From positions 7,990,001 to 8,054,000 of the forward strand of contig OZ005602.1 of assembly GCA_963930655.1 (NCBI GenBank): DNA of 64,000 nt. Direction: 5' to 3'. The notes under the pieces were generated by a model. The model did not search any database. It had not been told where the DNA came from and was given only the letters and a program-made list of their open reading frames with translations. The stretch comes from Myrica gale. Lineage: Eukaryota > Streptophyta > Magnoliopsida > Fagales > Myricaceae. The position numbers and the translations under genes were made by a program. Position 1 is the first letter of the stretch. Each line of letters starts with the position of its first letter. Positions 35,261 through 46,029 of the stretch are shown here, in pieces.

Positions 35261-35933
35261 TCCAATTTTTTTTATTAAATTTATGTTTTTAATGTTAATA
35301 ATTATTTATTTAGATTAGTTTATTCATTTTAATATATAATTTTAATTTGTCATGTATTTTAAAATTTTTATTTTAAGGGATCTACTTAATAAAATATGGA
35401 ATTAGAACTAGTGTTATGAAAATTGAAGTTATTATATTATATATTTTAAATTATACCTATGGTTGTTTTAGTAATTACATATTTATTGACTATTTCTAAG
35501 TAATTTAGAAAACATCTATTACATAGGCTTATAATGAGAATATATTTGTTCAATAATTAGTTATATGATACTATTTATTTATGACATATTAATTAATTTC
35601 AAACAAAAATATATAAAGTATATGTTAAACACATATAAGAAATCATTCAATGTTATATAAAAAATATTATAATTTTAAATTATACGTATTATATAGTATT
35701 AATACCAACTTATTTTAGATAAGATTATTATACTTGTTATAAAAAAGAGTGTAAAATAATATGCTATGTATTTTAATTTGCTAAAAACACATAACTACAA
35801 AATATAACTTAGTATTAAAAGAATTTAAAAAATTATAAATTAGAAAATGTTAATATATTTTTTTATATGGGCCGACCTATGCCTCAGCCCACCGACCGAC
35901 CCTCACTTGTTTTGTTTTGTTGTTTTTTTTAAA

Positions 35934-35973
35934 CCAGGGTGAAACGCGCGTTTCACTGCACGTTTCACCCTGG
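35934..35973. repeat. Perfect hairpin inside the CACTA element
   Basis: CCAGGGTGAAACG (35934-35946) and its exact inverse CGTTTCACCCTGG (35961-35973) enclose a 14-base loop that itself contains GCGTTTCAC. A partial copy (CCAGGGTGAAATG) appears at about 40845. Confidence 0.7.
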
Positions 35974-35974
35974 T

Positions 35975-36420
35975 GTAATATCCCCCTCCCCCCGCCCCCC
36001 CCCCTCAATTTTCCCTGATTCCCCCTTTCTCAGTACTCTCAATATGCTCCCCCTCCCGACGTCGGCTTCCGTCTCTCTCTCCTCCTCACTCTGCCACCAC
36101 AAACCACCAGCTGCTAGCCCTCTCTCACTCTGCTTGCGGGCTGCCCAACCCAACACGCCTCCGATTCACACGGCCTTTCCCTCTTAGCGCATTGCCTCAC
36201 ACCCCCCAGTGACCCAGTCCCTCTCTGCTCCTCCGACGCCGGCGACTCTTGACTCACTCCCTCTCAGCTCCTCTCCTCCACCGAAGACCGACCAGATTCG
36301 CCAGGGCAGAAACCGTCGACCACTCCAGCCTCTCGGATTCTTTCTCTCAGTCGCCCGCCGCCCACCAGCCACCAGGTCAGACCAGCCTCTCTCCCTCTTC
36401 TCTCAGCCTCTATCTCTTAG
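35975..36420 (+). promoter_or_regulatory. CT- and GC-rich putative 5' leader of the CACTA transcript
   Basis: About 450 bp of CT/CCG-rich sequence, in contrast to the AT-rich surroundings, followed by AGGGTTTCAATTG-type leader sequence. It lies at the position expected for the transposon promoter and 5' leader. Overlapping frames on both strands are compositional and I do not call a gene. Confidence 0.35.
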
Positions 36421-38234
36421 CTAACTAGGGTTTCAATTGATCTGTTAGGGCATGAATTGAATTGTGAATTTGTTAGGGTTTGAATTGTGAAATTTGAATT
36501 GTGAATTGTGAAGTTTGAATTGAATCTCCCACTTCCTCTCCTGTCTGGTAATTTCAGTTATCACTATTCTTCATCATGTCTTGTTAACATAAGTATCTAC
36601 TTATATTTTTTTCGTTTCATTTTGGTTTTCGTTTCATTTTTGGTTTTTAATTTTTGTCACTATTTTTTTTTTGTTTCATTTGTATCAGCAACACCCCACT
36701 TAGAAAAGGGACCAGGTTCTCAAACCCAGGTCAGATACTCTTTCATCTCAATTAATGGAGGTATTGTTATCCGTGGAGCCTTGCAAATTTTGACAATTCA
36801 GATTTGGTGTTTCCATTGCATTATTATGGCGAGAAGAATTATGTAGAATGATTCGATATGCAGGAGGATTTTCAAGCTCTATCCTGACAAGAAAAGCATG
36901 AGAAATATAAGGATAAGATGTTATATAATCAGTTATGTCACATTGCTTTTGAGATAAAAACATCTTTTATTCTGTTATGATGATATAGCTCCCTTGACCG
37001 GTGTGAAATACTGGTAGTAGGTGAAATTGGCCTTTGCATTTTTTGGTGCTTGAATAATCTTTCCATGTTTGAGAGCAAATTAAAGGTCTTTCGAAACAAT
37101 TGATTTTAGTACTCAAAACACTGGTGGTATCAGTCATAGAGGATCCCAGTGGATTTACCTAGAACAGGTACTTGCTTGAAATGGGTTCTTGCAGTCTATG
37201 TTTTTCTTGGACAATACTAAAAATTCGAAGGGTTAAAATGATATGAAGTATAATTATTCCTTACAATAGAGAGGTTGGTACTGGTTTGATTTTGTGCCTT
37301 TGGGTTTTTTTCCAATCAATTACATCATTCTCAACTTTCTAAAAAATTGTGATATAACCTCTTTAAACGATGTGTAGTTAGAAAAAGTAGACGGAGAAAG
37401 TCCTGAGTGGTTCCTAAGACAGTTCCACTACAACTTTGTCCTTCTTATTTTGTTGGTGGCAGATTTGCCCTACTTAAGGTGATTCATGAAAAGGTCCCCT
37501 AAATATCTTATGTGACTTTCTAGGTGTCTTTTTCTCTTACTTTCCTGCCAGTGGGTTAAGATAGGGTTATTATAAACTTATAGTGCCAGACTTTGAAAGT
37601 AGCCAATTTAGTTATTGCTGAAACGAGATCCTAGGTCAATTTTGAAACAATGTGTATTTTAATTTATTTTAAAGTAATTTTGACTTTATCAGCTTGGTAT
37701 TAAATCATTCTAGAAACTGATTCGAATACATTTTCAGATTTACATCTTGTTCTTAATTGAAGGTTGATAGGTGACTTGCTGATAAATAATTGTTCTTTCA
37801 TAGGTAAATGATATTTTGATTCTCGAATATCAATTACTATTATTTTTGTAATTTGGTTTTTGTTGGAGATTGGAGTTTGTAGGAGTAGATGGAAGGCGGA
37901 AGGCAGGGCTAACTATTACTTGTTGTTGGTTCTGTGGAGTTTATTGGAGATTGAAGGGGTAACTGTTATCTGTTGTTGGTTTTGTGGTTTTCGTTGGAGA
38001 CTGGAGGAAAAAGTTTGTGTTGTTTAATGTTTGTTTGTTGACATATGTTTATCTTTATTTTTATTTAACTTTTGAGATCACTTCCTGGTGGATACCTCTA
38101 CACTGACGTTGGAGGTCTAACCTGAGGTGTAACAAAGCCAGTCCTCTTTACGGAGGGATCTCTAAGTTGAATAGTGATTACTTAATGTTTTTTATTTGTT
38201 TAATGTTTGTTTGTTGATATATGTTTATCTTTAT

Positions 38235-38404
38235 TTTTATCTAAACCAAGATATGTGTTTGATGACGAGGTGGATGACTATTGTGAGAATGAGCCTTACA
38301 ATTTCAACATTGAGCAAATCCCTGAGAATGTACAAGATGATTTGACGTGGTTTAGAAATGATGTAAAAGAAACAACACTAGATATACCTCAGGACGTACC
38401 TATG
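38235..38404 (+). pseudogene. 3' end of a CACTA transposase gene (DUF4216-like tail)
   Basis: The frame PRYVFDDEVDDYCENEPYNF ... DLTWFRNDVKETTLDIP resembles the C-terminal tail that follows the DUF4216 region in plant CACTA transposases. It is preceded by an acceptor-like TATTTTTATCTAAACCAAG. The rest of the gene, including the DDE catalytic part, is not found between 36.4 and 38.2 kb. Confidence 0.55.
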
Positions 38405-39309
38405 GTATGTGAATTTCACGATCTTTGATTTTTCTCTTGAGACATATGAGTTTCTTGATTGTCCAATTTCAGATATCGTCAAAATACATATTTCATTTAC
38501 CCTAGCATTTTAATTGTTTTCCTATTTTGTTTATTTTCTTTCTGTTTGTGGGATGTAAATTTCTTTTCTGTCAAATGGTTTACTTCTCCTGGGAACGTCT
38601 GTTTGTTTACAGAACTCTGTCAGAGTTTTTCTTATATGCAGTGTTTTCTTTTTATCTGGAGGCCGAGGCCCTAAGTCCATATTTGATAAGTAACAGGGTT
38701 AATGTAATGAGGCTTTCTGGTATAGTTAAGCTGATATTACTATGGATATGCTTTTTCAGTTAGGTTGTTTGTATGCTTTTTTATTGGGTCACCTGTTTAT
38801 GTTCCTGTCCTGTGAGTTGATCTAATGCTATACGCTGCTGTTAATCTTAAGCTTTTTGTCATTGTGCTTTAATTATTTGTTCTATGAGTTTCATTGCATT
38901 GGCCAGATGTTGTACTCATTATCTTCTGTGGGATTGTGTCCCTTGTTACTGCTTTTACGCAAGCACATTTACTTCCCTGATTATGAGCCTGAACTTTTCA
39001 CTTTAGAATGCGTTAATGTGTCCATCTAAATAATAATGACAGACAGATTTGAAACTCTTTCTCTCCATTTTGGGCAATGACTGGGTATATTTTTATTGGT
39101 CCTTCAATTTCTATGAGTCTTTTCTTCTCTTAACTGCCGATAGTTAAACATGTGGAATAGATAGAATTCTACGAACATTTTAAAATCGAGCAAGGAACCA
39201 AAACCTTTAACATCTATTCTACATGTCTAGTATTACGTTTTGGATCAAAGATAGGAATTCAAAAATAAAGTGAGAAATATGGAATACCATTACTGTTTTT
39301 CTTTTTATA

Positions 39310-39415
39310 TGCACTTCGTAGGACATGTTGTTTGCTTTTGGCCCCTTGTCTAATAAATGCTCGTAGATCTCCAAAGCTGCCCACCACTTCTTTGCCTTCC
39401 CCATCAACTAGCAGG
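39310..39415 (-). pseudogene. PPR gene fragment captured inside the CACTA element
   Basis: The minus strand reads GKAKKWWAALEIYEHLLDKGP and then KANNMSYE, a well-formed helix-turn-helix of a plant PPR protein. I recall a very similar stretch in a chloroplast PPR protein of the LPE1 (At3g46610) type, but that is memory, not a search. It lies opposite to the transposon genes, starts after an acceptor-like CCCTGCTAG and ends at a donor-like GAAGTGCAT, so exon edges may be preserved. The overlapping minus frame 39576-39259 is a shadow. Confidence 0.45.
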
Positions 39416-40310
39416 GTACTCCTCAAATGGTTGACTGCCACTGCACCATAGAAGTCACTGAAGACATGAAATTTTTGATTTGTAGGTAACAATAACGATT
39501 GCATGCAGAAGCACCCTCCATCACTTATTTTAGGGGGGAAGAGATGCCATTTGTTCCAAAGACCATTGGCACTCAATACATTGGATTCAAATTAACATGA
39601 ATTAAAGAAACAACACCGGAATAACCCAAAGCAAACTCCTGGCATCATCTCCCATCAGCAGTGTTAATCAGTTTTCTTTTAAGAGCATGGCCAAAAAACT
39701 CTTCCATTTTGATAAAAGAAAAGTTGCACCAGTCCATTGTCAGCAACTTCTACACGTTTCTAAATTTTAACTTTTGGAAAGGAAGTAAACCTATAAAACT
39801 CTTCCATTTAAATAGAGAAGCAAACATATTTACACAAGTGTACAACAAAACAAGAGGGCTAAAAGACCATATGCATGAGGTCAGCACAATTAGAGTTTGT
39901 ATAGCATTGCAGGAGTCCCCCTCAGACCCTGCTTTTTTCTTCAATTTCTCCCTCTCTTTTTAGAGGTTAATTGGAGACACCAAGGCTGGAAACGAAGCTG
40001 AAAATGGCTCTAGCTCTTAAAGAGTTGGTCTTAGCATTCATGTGGCACACATTTTGTCTGTTGTAAGGTTGTCTTTTTATAAGTTCACCAATCTGAAATT
40101 TGGAAAATTGAGTTACAGTGGCCTTGATTGAGGACCTTATTTCTTTGTGTCAGTGGAAACAATTTCTTACTCTTTTGGTTTAACTTAGCAGCTTTCTCTT
40201 GGGCATAATATCTTTCTGGAATATTTTCTAAGCTCTGCCTAATAGTTTGTTTTTCAAATCACATAGATGGAGTCTGAATAATTTTTTCGCATGGATTGTG
40301 TGAAGGTACA

Positions 40311-42306
40311 ATGACGAGGAAGAGGTTCAGGACTATATCCTCATCAGCTACTCCAGCTACACCAACTACGTCATCACCGCAGCAGGCTCCAATATCATCA
40401 CAGCAGGCTTCGCCACCATCACAGCAAGCTACACCACCATCCCATCAATCTACGGTACCATCGTTCGAAGATGAACCTTCGAACGATGACTACACACTAG
40501 GTATGTTAATAACAAAAATAGTGATAATTTATGTAATTTGTTTGTGAATTTAATTTCACATGTTAAATGTGCAGATAATACTCAAGTTCGAAAAGCGCGT
40601 GATAGGACACGCATGACTGAGGTGTGGAATTTGAAAGAAGGCGAATTGATTCCCACCCACTTCAATGAGAATGGGAAGCCTCTAGGTACTGAAGGAGGCA
40701 TTTTTGCCCAATTCACGGGCAGCGTTGCTCGTGGTCCTTATCAAATCCCCCTAGATGCTGTAGATTGACGTAGAGTCCCTACGACAATAAAGGAGGATTG
40801 TTGGACACTTATAACGGTATACATTATTTTATATAAGCCAGGGTGAAATGCACTTATATAAGTTTAATAATTTACGCACCTAACTCTTGTGGTATATGTT
40901 ACAGAACCGATTTACAATCCCCGAGGGTCTATTGAGAGATGTAGTGAAACATTGGTTCCTCAAAGATTTGGGTGAAAATGGAGGAACTATAAATGTAGTT
41001 TGATGACTAAATATTTCAATGAGACCTTTATGCCTCAATATGTGAAAAGTAAAGCTCCAACAGATGTTAATTTGGAGCAATTTTGCAAGTTAGTCGATTT
41101 TTGGTATTCTAAAGCAGAACGGGTATGCCGTTATTTCTTTGTATTATGGATTTCATGAATGTAATATTCATTATTAATTTATAATGTTTTGGTATTAATG
41201 TAGCGTCGAAGTTTGGCCAGGAAACAAAGTCGATCACTACAGACGTCGGTGCACAGTGCAGGATCTCGAAGCTTTGCACGTCATGCTCATGAGATGATAC
41301 ATAGTACTCAATTACTTTGTTTGCTGGTATAGTTGTTATTATTAGGATTGTTATAAGTAATTTACAATTTCATCATTCCATATGGTGTCTGTGATGCAGG
41401 AAAAAGAGAAACAAGGTATAATTGATCAAGCAGAGCTATATAACGCGGTCCATTGACGTTCTGATGGGTCTCCAATGAATCCTGATTTAGCAGATAAAAT
41501 AGTATGTCACTATTACATTCAATTTTTATTTGAACATGCAAATGACTAATCATAATTTAACTGTATGTTCTATTCTTTCAGAGGCGAATGGAGGAGATTC
41601 AAGTGAATGATCCAACAATTTCACAAGCCTTGAGCCAATCTAGAATGAGTGGCAGCATCAGTTGGTCACCATCTTACCGCTATGCACAAGTGATTGGTCT
41701 AGAACGACATGGTCTCATTCGCGGCGCTGGACTAGGACCGACTCCTTCATCTCATTCTACTAACACCAGCAGAATATCCACTCGACCTACATCATCTAAT
41801 AACGACCAAATAGTGGACATCCAGGATAGAATGAAGACTATTGAGTCTACAATTTCATCGCTTCAATCTACAATCCAAATGATGGCTACAACCTGGGTAG
41901 AAATTTTAGTTACTTACCCTCAGATAATCACTATTGATTCTATTTACGTATTTTCCTAGCTAATTGTTTGTTTACATTTTGTAAGAGCAACATGAAAACC
42001 AAAATGTTGCCAATCCTAATCCCAACCAGGGACCACTATCACTTCATAGATCATCTCATCTAAGCTGGAAAACGTTTGATGGTAAGATACTAACATAAAT
42101 TAAGATTGCCAGTAATTTGATTTTAAATGTGTACTAAACTCTTGTGGTCGTATTTATTTATTTTTATCTTTGTTCATGTCATTATCGTTTGTTAATTTTC
42201 CAATATTGCAATTGCAGACAATGTTGATGGTGATGGTTGTAATACAGATGGTGCAAATGCTGGAGCAGATGGTGATAGTGCATGTGCTGAAGCTCCTAAA
42301 TATTAA
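40311..42306 (+). pseudogene. CACTA accessory transposase (Transposase_24 / TNPA-like), broken
   Basis: Multi-exon plus-strand gene. It has a Ser/Thr/Pro/Gln-rich N-terminus from MTRKRFRTISS, then RMTEVWNLKEGELIPTHFNE (about 40610-40670), VARGPYQIPLDAVD, FTIPEGLLRD (40905 on), KWRNYKCSL, then AELYNAVH, DGSPMNPDLADKI (about 41420-41500), and a long exon 41582-41895 (QALSQSRMSGSI, RMKTIESTISSLQSTIQ coiled coil); TAA at 42304-42306. Family features are the ELIP-HFNENGKP and KWRNYKC blocks. An in-frame TGA at 40766-40768 replaces the usual Trp of D-W-R, a one-base frameshift lies near 40978, and another TGA follows AELYNAVH. In intact elements this protein binds the subterminal repeats. Confidence 0.72.
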
Positions 42307-42465
42307 AGTTATTGTTATTTGTTGTTAAATATCATTACTTGCTAGTTTATAGACTACTGCGAAATTTTTATAATTTATTTGTGTTTCTTGCAAAACTTGT
42401 AAGACGTTATTTAGTCAATGATGAAATATATTTTGTTTTATTACACTTTTCTATTACATTTTTTA

Positions 42466-42912
42466 AGGGAATTTGACAACTTAGTCCCTGGATTTATACC
42501 CCTTTGGCAAATGGGTCCTTGGATTTCAAATTTTAAAATTTTAGTTCTTGAGTTTTCGTTGTTTGACAAAATGGTTCTTCCGTTAGTCTGCCGTCCATAT
42601 GCTTAACGGATTTGAAGCGGTCGACCGCTACACGTCAGCAATTTGTACCGGTCGTCCGCTATATGAAGCGGTCGTCCGCTTCATGTAGCGGTCGACCGCT
42701 TCATTGTAGAGGTCCACCGCTTTCGACTGCTCACTTTTTACACATGTATTCGGTCGACCGCTTCAAATCCGTTAAGCATATGGACGACAGACTAACGGAA
42801 GGACTATTTTGTCAAACAACGAAAAACCAAGGACTAAAATTTTGAAATTTGAAATCCAAGGACCCATTTGCCAAAGGGGTATAAATTCAGGGACTAAGTT
42901 GCCAAATTCCCT
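42466..42912. repeat. Inverted-repeat element nested in the CACTA element
   Basis: Begins AGGGAATTTGACAACTTAG and ends CTAAGTTGCCAAATTCCCT. The arms extend about 150 bp (TTGGCAAATGGGTCCTTGGA / its inverse). The core has several GCGGTCGACCGCT and GTCGTCCGCT palindrome-like repeats. The flanks TTTTTTAA on both sides may be the target duplication. There is no coding sequence. Confidence 0.75.
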
Positions 42913-42939
42913 TTTTTTAATGCTGATTTAGTGGCGTTT

Positions 42940-43440
42940 TAAAATGCTGGACGAAAATAAAAAAATTAAAAAAACCTTCATGTCTATAGCGGCGGTCGTG
43001 ACCGCTGCATATGACCGTTGTTAATAATTTTCGGGTTTATATTGGCAGCCACGACCGCTGCTATATGACCGCTAATATAGAACTTCGGGTCTATAGCAGC
43101 GGTCGCGACCGCTGTTAGATGACCGCTGCTATAGAACTTCAGATCTACAGCAGCGGTCAAAACCGCTGTTATATGACCGCCACTATAGATCTTCGGGTTT
43201 ACAGCGGTTCGGACCGCTGCTGAATATCCGCCGCTATATAACTTCGGGTCTACAGCGGCGGTCTAAACCGCCACTGAATAATCGATGCTATAGACCTGAA
43301 GTTCTATAGAGGCGGTTCTGACCACTGCTAACTGACCGCTGCAATAGACCTGAGGTCTTCACCAGCAGTCTCAAAAACCGCCGCTATAGCCTACCGCGAC
43401 GGTCATACCGCGGCGGTCGTGACCGCCGCTAAAGACCTTT
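42940..43440. repeat. Right subterminal repeat array of the CACTA element
   Basis: About 500 bp of direct and inverted GCGGTCG / CGACCGCTGCTATA motifs repeated every 40-50 bp (for example CTATAGCAGCGGTCGCGACC). It mirrors the left array. Confidence 0.8.
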
Positions 43441-43452
43441 TCTTTTGTAGTG

Positions 43453-43652
43453 TCTCATACTTAGAGTTGGGTGAAAAATATATTTATCCCCTTAAATAAT
43501 GAGGATATTTATTTTGGTATTTACTAAGGACAAATAATGAAGAAGAATCAAGCCATATAATCTAGCTATAGTTTGGGGGTCTTTTGAGTCCTTTCATAAT
43601 GCACGTAACACTAATAAATATATCGCAAAGAATTTGACTTATTTATATGGTA
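43453..43652. repeat. Right end of duplicated unit 1
   Basis: Matches 62540-62732 (shared GTATTTACTAA, AATAATGAAGAAGAATCAAG, TTTGAGTCCTTTCATAATGC, ACGTAACACTAA, ATCGCAAAGAATTTGACTTA). Homology stops near 43652, the rightmost point of unit 1. Confidence 0.8.
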
Positions 43653-43766
43653 GCATCTTTTCAAAATTCTTAGATTTTTTTAGATAATGGGAATAAATAA
43701 ATAATACAGAGTTATGCATGATCCATTGAATTTTCAAATAGTAGAAAATATAGAGGTTGGTATGTA

Positions 43767-44204
43767 GTGACAGTGACTAAAATTAGGGTGAGTTTGCACC
43801 AAAAATATCACAATATTTTTCACCAACTTACAATAAAATATTACAATATAATCTCTCTCTCTCCTATAAAAAAATATAAAAAAATTACCTCTCTCTTCAC
43901 TTTTTCACTAAACCCAATACCAACACAAAACTCAATACCAAAATTTTTTCAACCCAAACATAACCTTAGTTTCATACGCCCAGTGCGCCAACTGGTTTAC
44001 GTGCATACGAGTTTGCAACTTGTTCAATCCTTTATAGCCATCGAAAAGTCTGAAGCGGCTAACTTGACCTGGCCAAGTGACTTCAATTGTCTTAGAGATA
44101 GCCCAATCCACTGGGTCATGGAGCCTAGAAAGAGCATTGAGGAGTCACCTTCAAGGAAAGTTTATATGCTAGTATCCGTTTTAGATACCCCGTTGGTTGA
44201 TTGA
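43767..44204 (+). other. Unrecognised 145-codon open frame
   Basis: The first half is Lys/Ile/Phe/Ser-rich and looks like translated AT-rich DNA. The second half (about 43980-44200) has balanced composition (FIAIEKSEAANLTWPSDF, EPRKSIEESPSRKVYMLVSV). I recognise no family. It could be a short gene fragment or chance. Confidence 0.2.
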
Positions 44205-44473
44205 TAAAGATATTGTATCTACAAGAACTTTGGAACCAAATCTTCTTACCCCCACAAGTCAAAATATTTCACTATTCACGAGAATATCTTTCCATTGAGA
44301 ATGCCTAAATTTAATTTAAAGGATCAATATTATAAATAATCTTAATCACTTCTAGTTCATGTACACTCAGTTTAAATTAAAGTGTACATTATTTGATGAG
44401 GCAACCTTGTAAACATGGCATAATTTTACCCTAATCAATTCATGTGGTACTGAGAAAAAATTAGCTTTTTTTT

Positions 44474-45018
44474 AGGCAAAATTACACCCAAAGCTCCTGA
44501 AGTATTTGAAACTTGCAATTGGGTTCCCGAGGTAACAAATTAGTCATTTTGCTCCGATAATGATTTTGAAAAAAAAAAAAGAGGACTCTTCGTCGACCTC
44601 CATATTCTTCCATTAACTGTAAATGCTGACATGTCAAATTAATGTTACGTCAATCTAATCAAATTGTGTCACATGCCCAATCTAAACGCGTCAGCCACAA
44701 ATGTCACGTCAATGTCGGCCTAGTCAGCCAGTTACGCAACTCCATTGCTACATCATCCAAGCTTGCAAAACACAGAAAAAAAACACTTCAATTTTTCTCC
44801 TTACCCATCCCCACGAACCACCTCTCACATTCTTCTTCTAAAATCTCAAACTCGGTAGAATCCACACATGTCAGCATTTATTGTTAACGGAGGGAGATAG
44901 AGGTTGACGGAGGAGCCTCTTTTTTCCGAAATAATTACCTCAAAGAGCTAAATGACTAATTTATTACCTCGAGAACCCAATTGCAACTTTCGAATGCTTC
45001 AGGGTGTGGGTGTAATAT
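44474..45018. repeat. Inverted-repeat element between the two units
   Basis: Arms of about 100 bp: left ATTACACCCAAAGCTCCTGA through AATTGGGTTCCCGAGGTAA, right the inverse (TTACCTCGAGAACCCAATT, CAGGGTGTGGGTGTAAT). The inner part has a second inverted pair around TGACATGTCAAA / ACATGTCAGC and GTCGACCTCC / GGAGATAGAGGTTGAC. There is no transposase. Confidence 0.6.
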
Positions 45019-45458
45019 CAATCCACATTACCTAATTTCAAGTTTTCCTTTCCTTTGTCAAAATTTTCATTACTCTCATTTGGTGTACGAGAGGTTGCAT
45101 ACTCTCAGACGCAACGTCTGAGTACCAAGGAGATGTCTTCCGAGCAAGAGCAAGTCCAGCGAATTATATTAAGTATTTGCATGTTCAAGCGCGATACTAA
45201 AACTTGTCTAAAGTAGACATCTTTATCCCAGATTTTTACTTGTTTTTTTAATAATGTTACCCAATTTTCTAATCTCGAAAAATTAAAAATAAATAACAAA
45301 ACTTTCAAATTATATATATTCACTTTTTTTTTCTTTTTTCTTTCTTTCATTAACTCCCATAAAACTTCAAAAGAAATTAACATCTACCAAACACGTCATA
45401 AAATGGCCTTATTTGACATGTACCAAACCAAAACAGGGTACCAATTTATTTCAAAACT

Positions 45459-46029
45459 TAAGGGTGTGCGAATGTTCTGGTTTTAACTGGAATTTCAGGA
45501 ATTCCCGTACCAGAACTGGATTCTATTTTAGGGAAATTCTGGAACCGGAAATTCCGGTATAATTTTTAAAATTTTCAAAAAATATTAAAATTTTAATTTA
45601 GAGTTTGCCTATTTCAATTTGGATTTTTGATGAATGTTTAGTTGTTTACTTATTTGTATGGTTAATTGTTTGTTTAATAGTTTTTTTTGTAAATTTAATT
45701 TAGAGTTTATTTTAATAATGTTTATTTTGTTTTGGAATTTAGTTGTTTAGTTGTAATTTTAATTTATAGTTTATTTTGGCATCTTGAAATAGTGAAATAT
45801 TGTTTTAAAATTTAGTTGTTTAATTGTAATTTTAATTTAGAGTTATTTGACCCACAAAACACAACTTAAAAAAAATCTTTTTTTGGGTCAATGGGCCCAA
45901 ACTAAATATATTTTTTAGGCCCATATAAGGAATCGGAAATTCCGGTCCCAGAATAAAAAGTTTGGTTCCGGTGGGTACTGGAACCGGAATGGCCAATTCC
46001 GGTTCTGTCCGTTCTGGTGTCCACCCTTA
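45459..46029. mobile_element. 571-bp hAT-type non-autonomous element
   Basis: Terminal inverted TAAGGGTG ... CACCCTTA. Exact 8-bp duplication TCAAAACT at 45451-45458 and 46030-46037. The duplicate flank at 48.47 kb has the empty site (TTTCAAAACTCTTTC). The interior has repeated GGAATTCCGG-type phrases and no transposase. Confidence 0.85.

Larger units (their letters stand above)
34877..43452 (+). mobile_element. 8.58-kb CACTA (En/Spm) transposon, non-autonomous
   Basis: The left end CACTACAAACAATCGGTC and the inverted right end CACTACAAAAGAAAAGGTC are both followed by TTTAGCGGCGGTCAC. A 3-bp duplication TCT (34874-34876, 43453-43455) flanks it. Unit 2 carries the empty site: AAAACTCTCATAATTC at 62535-62550. 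Dense subterminal repeats of the type GCGGCGGTC / CGCTGCTAAA fill about 34890-35250 and 42940-43440. The catalytic (Transposase_21-type) gene is missing and the second gene is broken, so it cannot move by itself. It carries a PPR gene fragment and a smaller inverted-repeat element. Confidence 0.92.

Noticed and set aside
35939-36424. Overlapping Pro/Ser-rich frames on both strands
   Set aside because: Caused by the CT- and GC-rich leader of the CACTA element; no conserved motif, and both strands are equally open.
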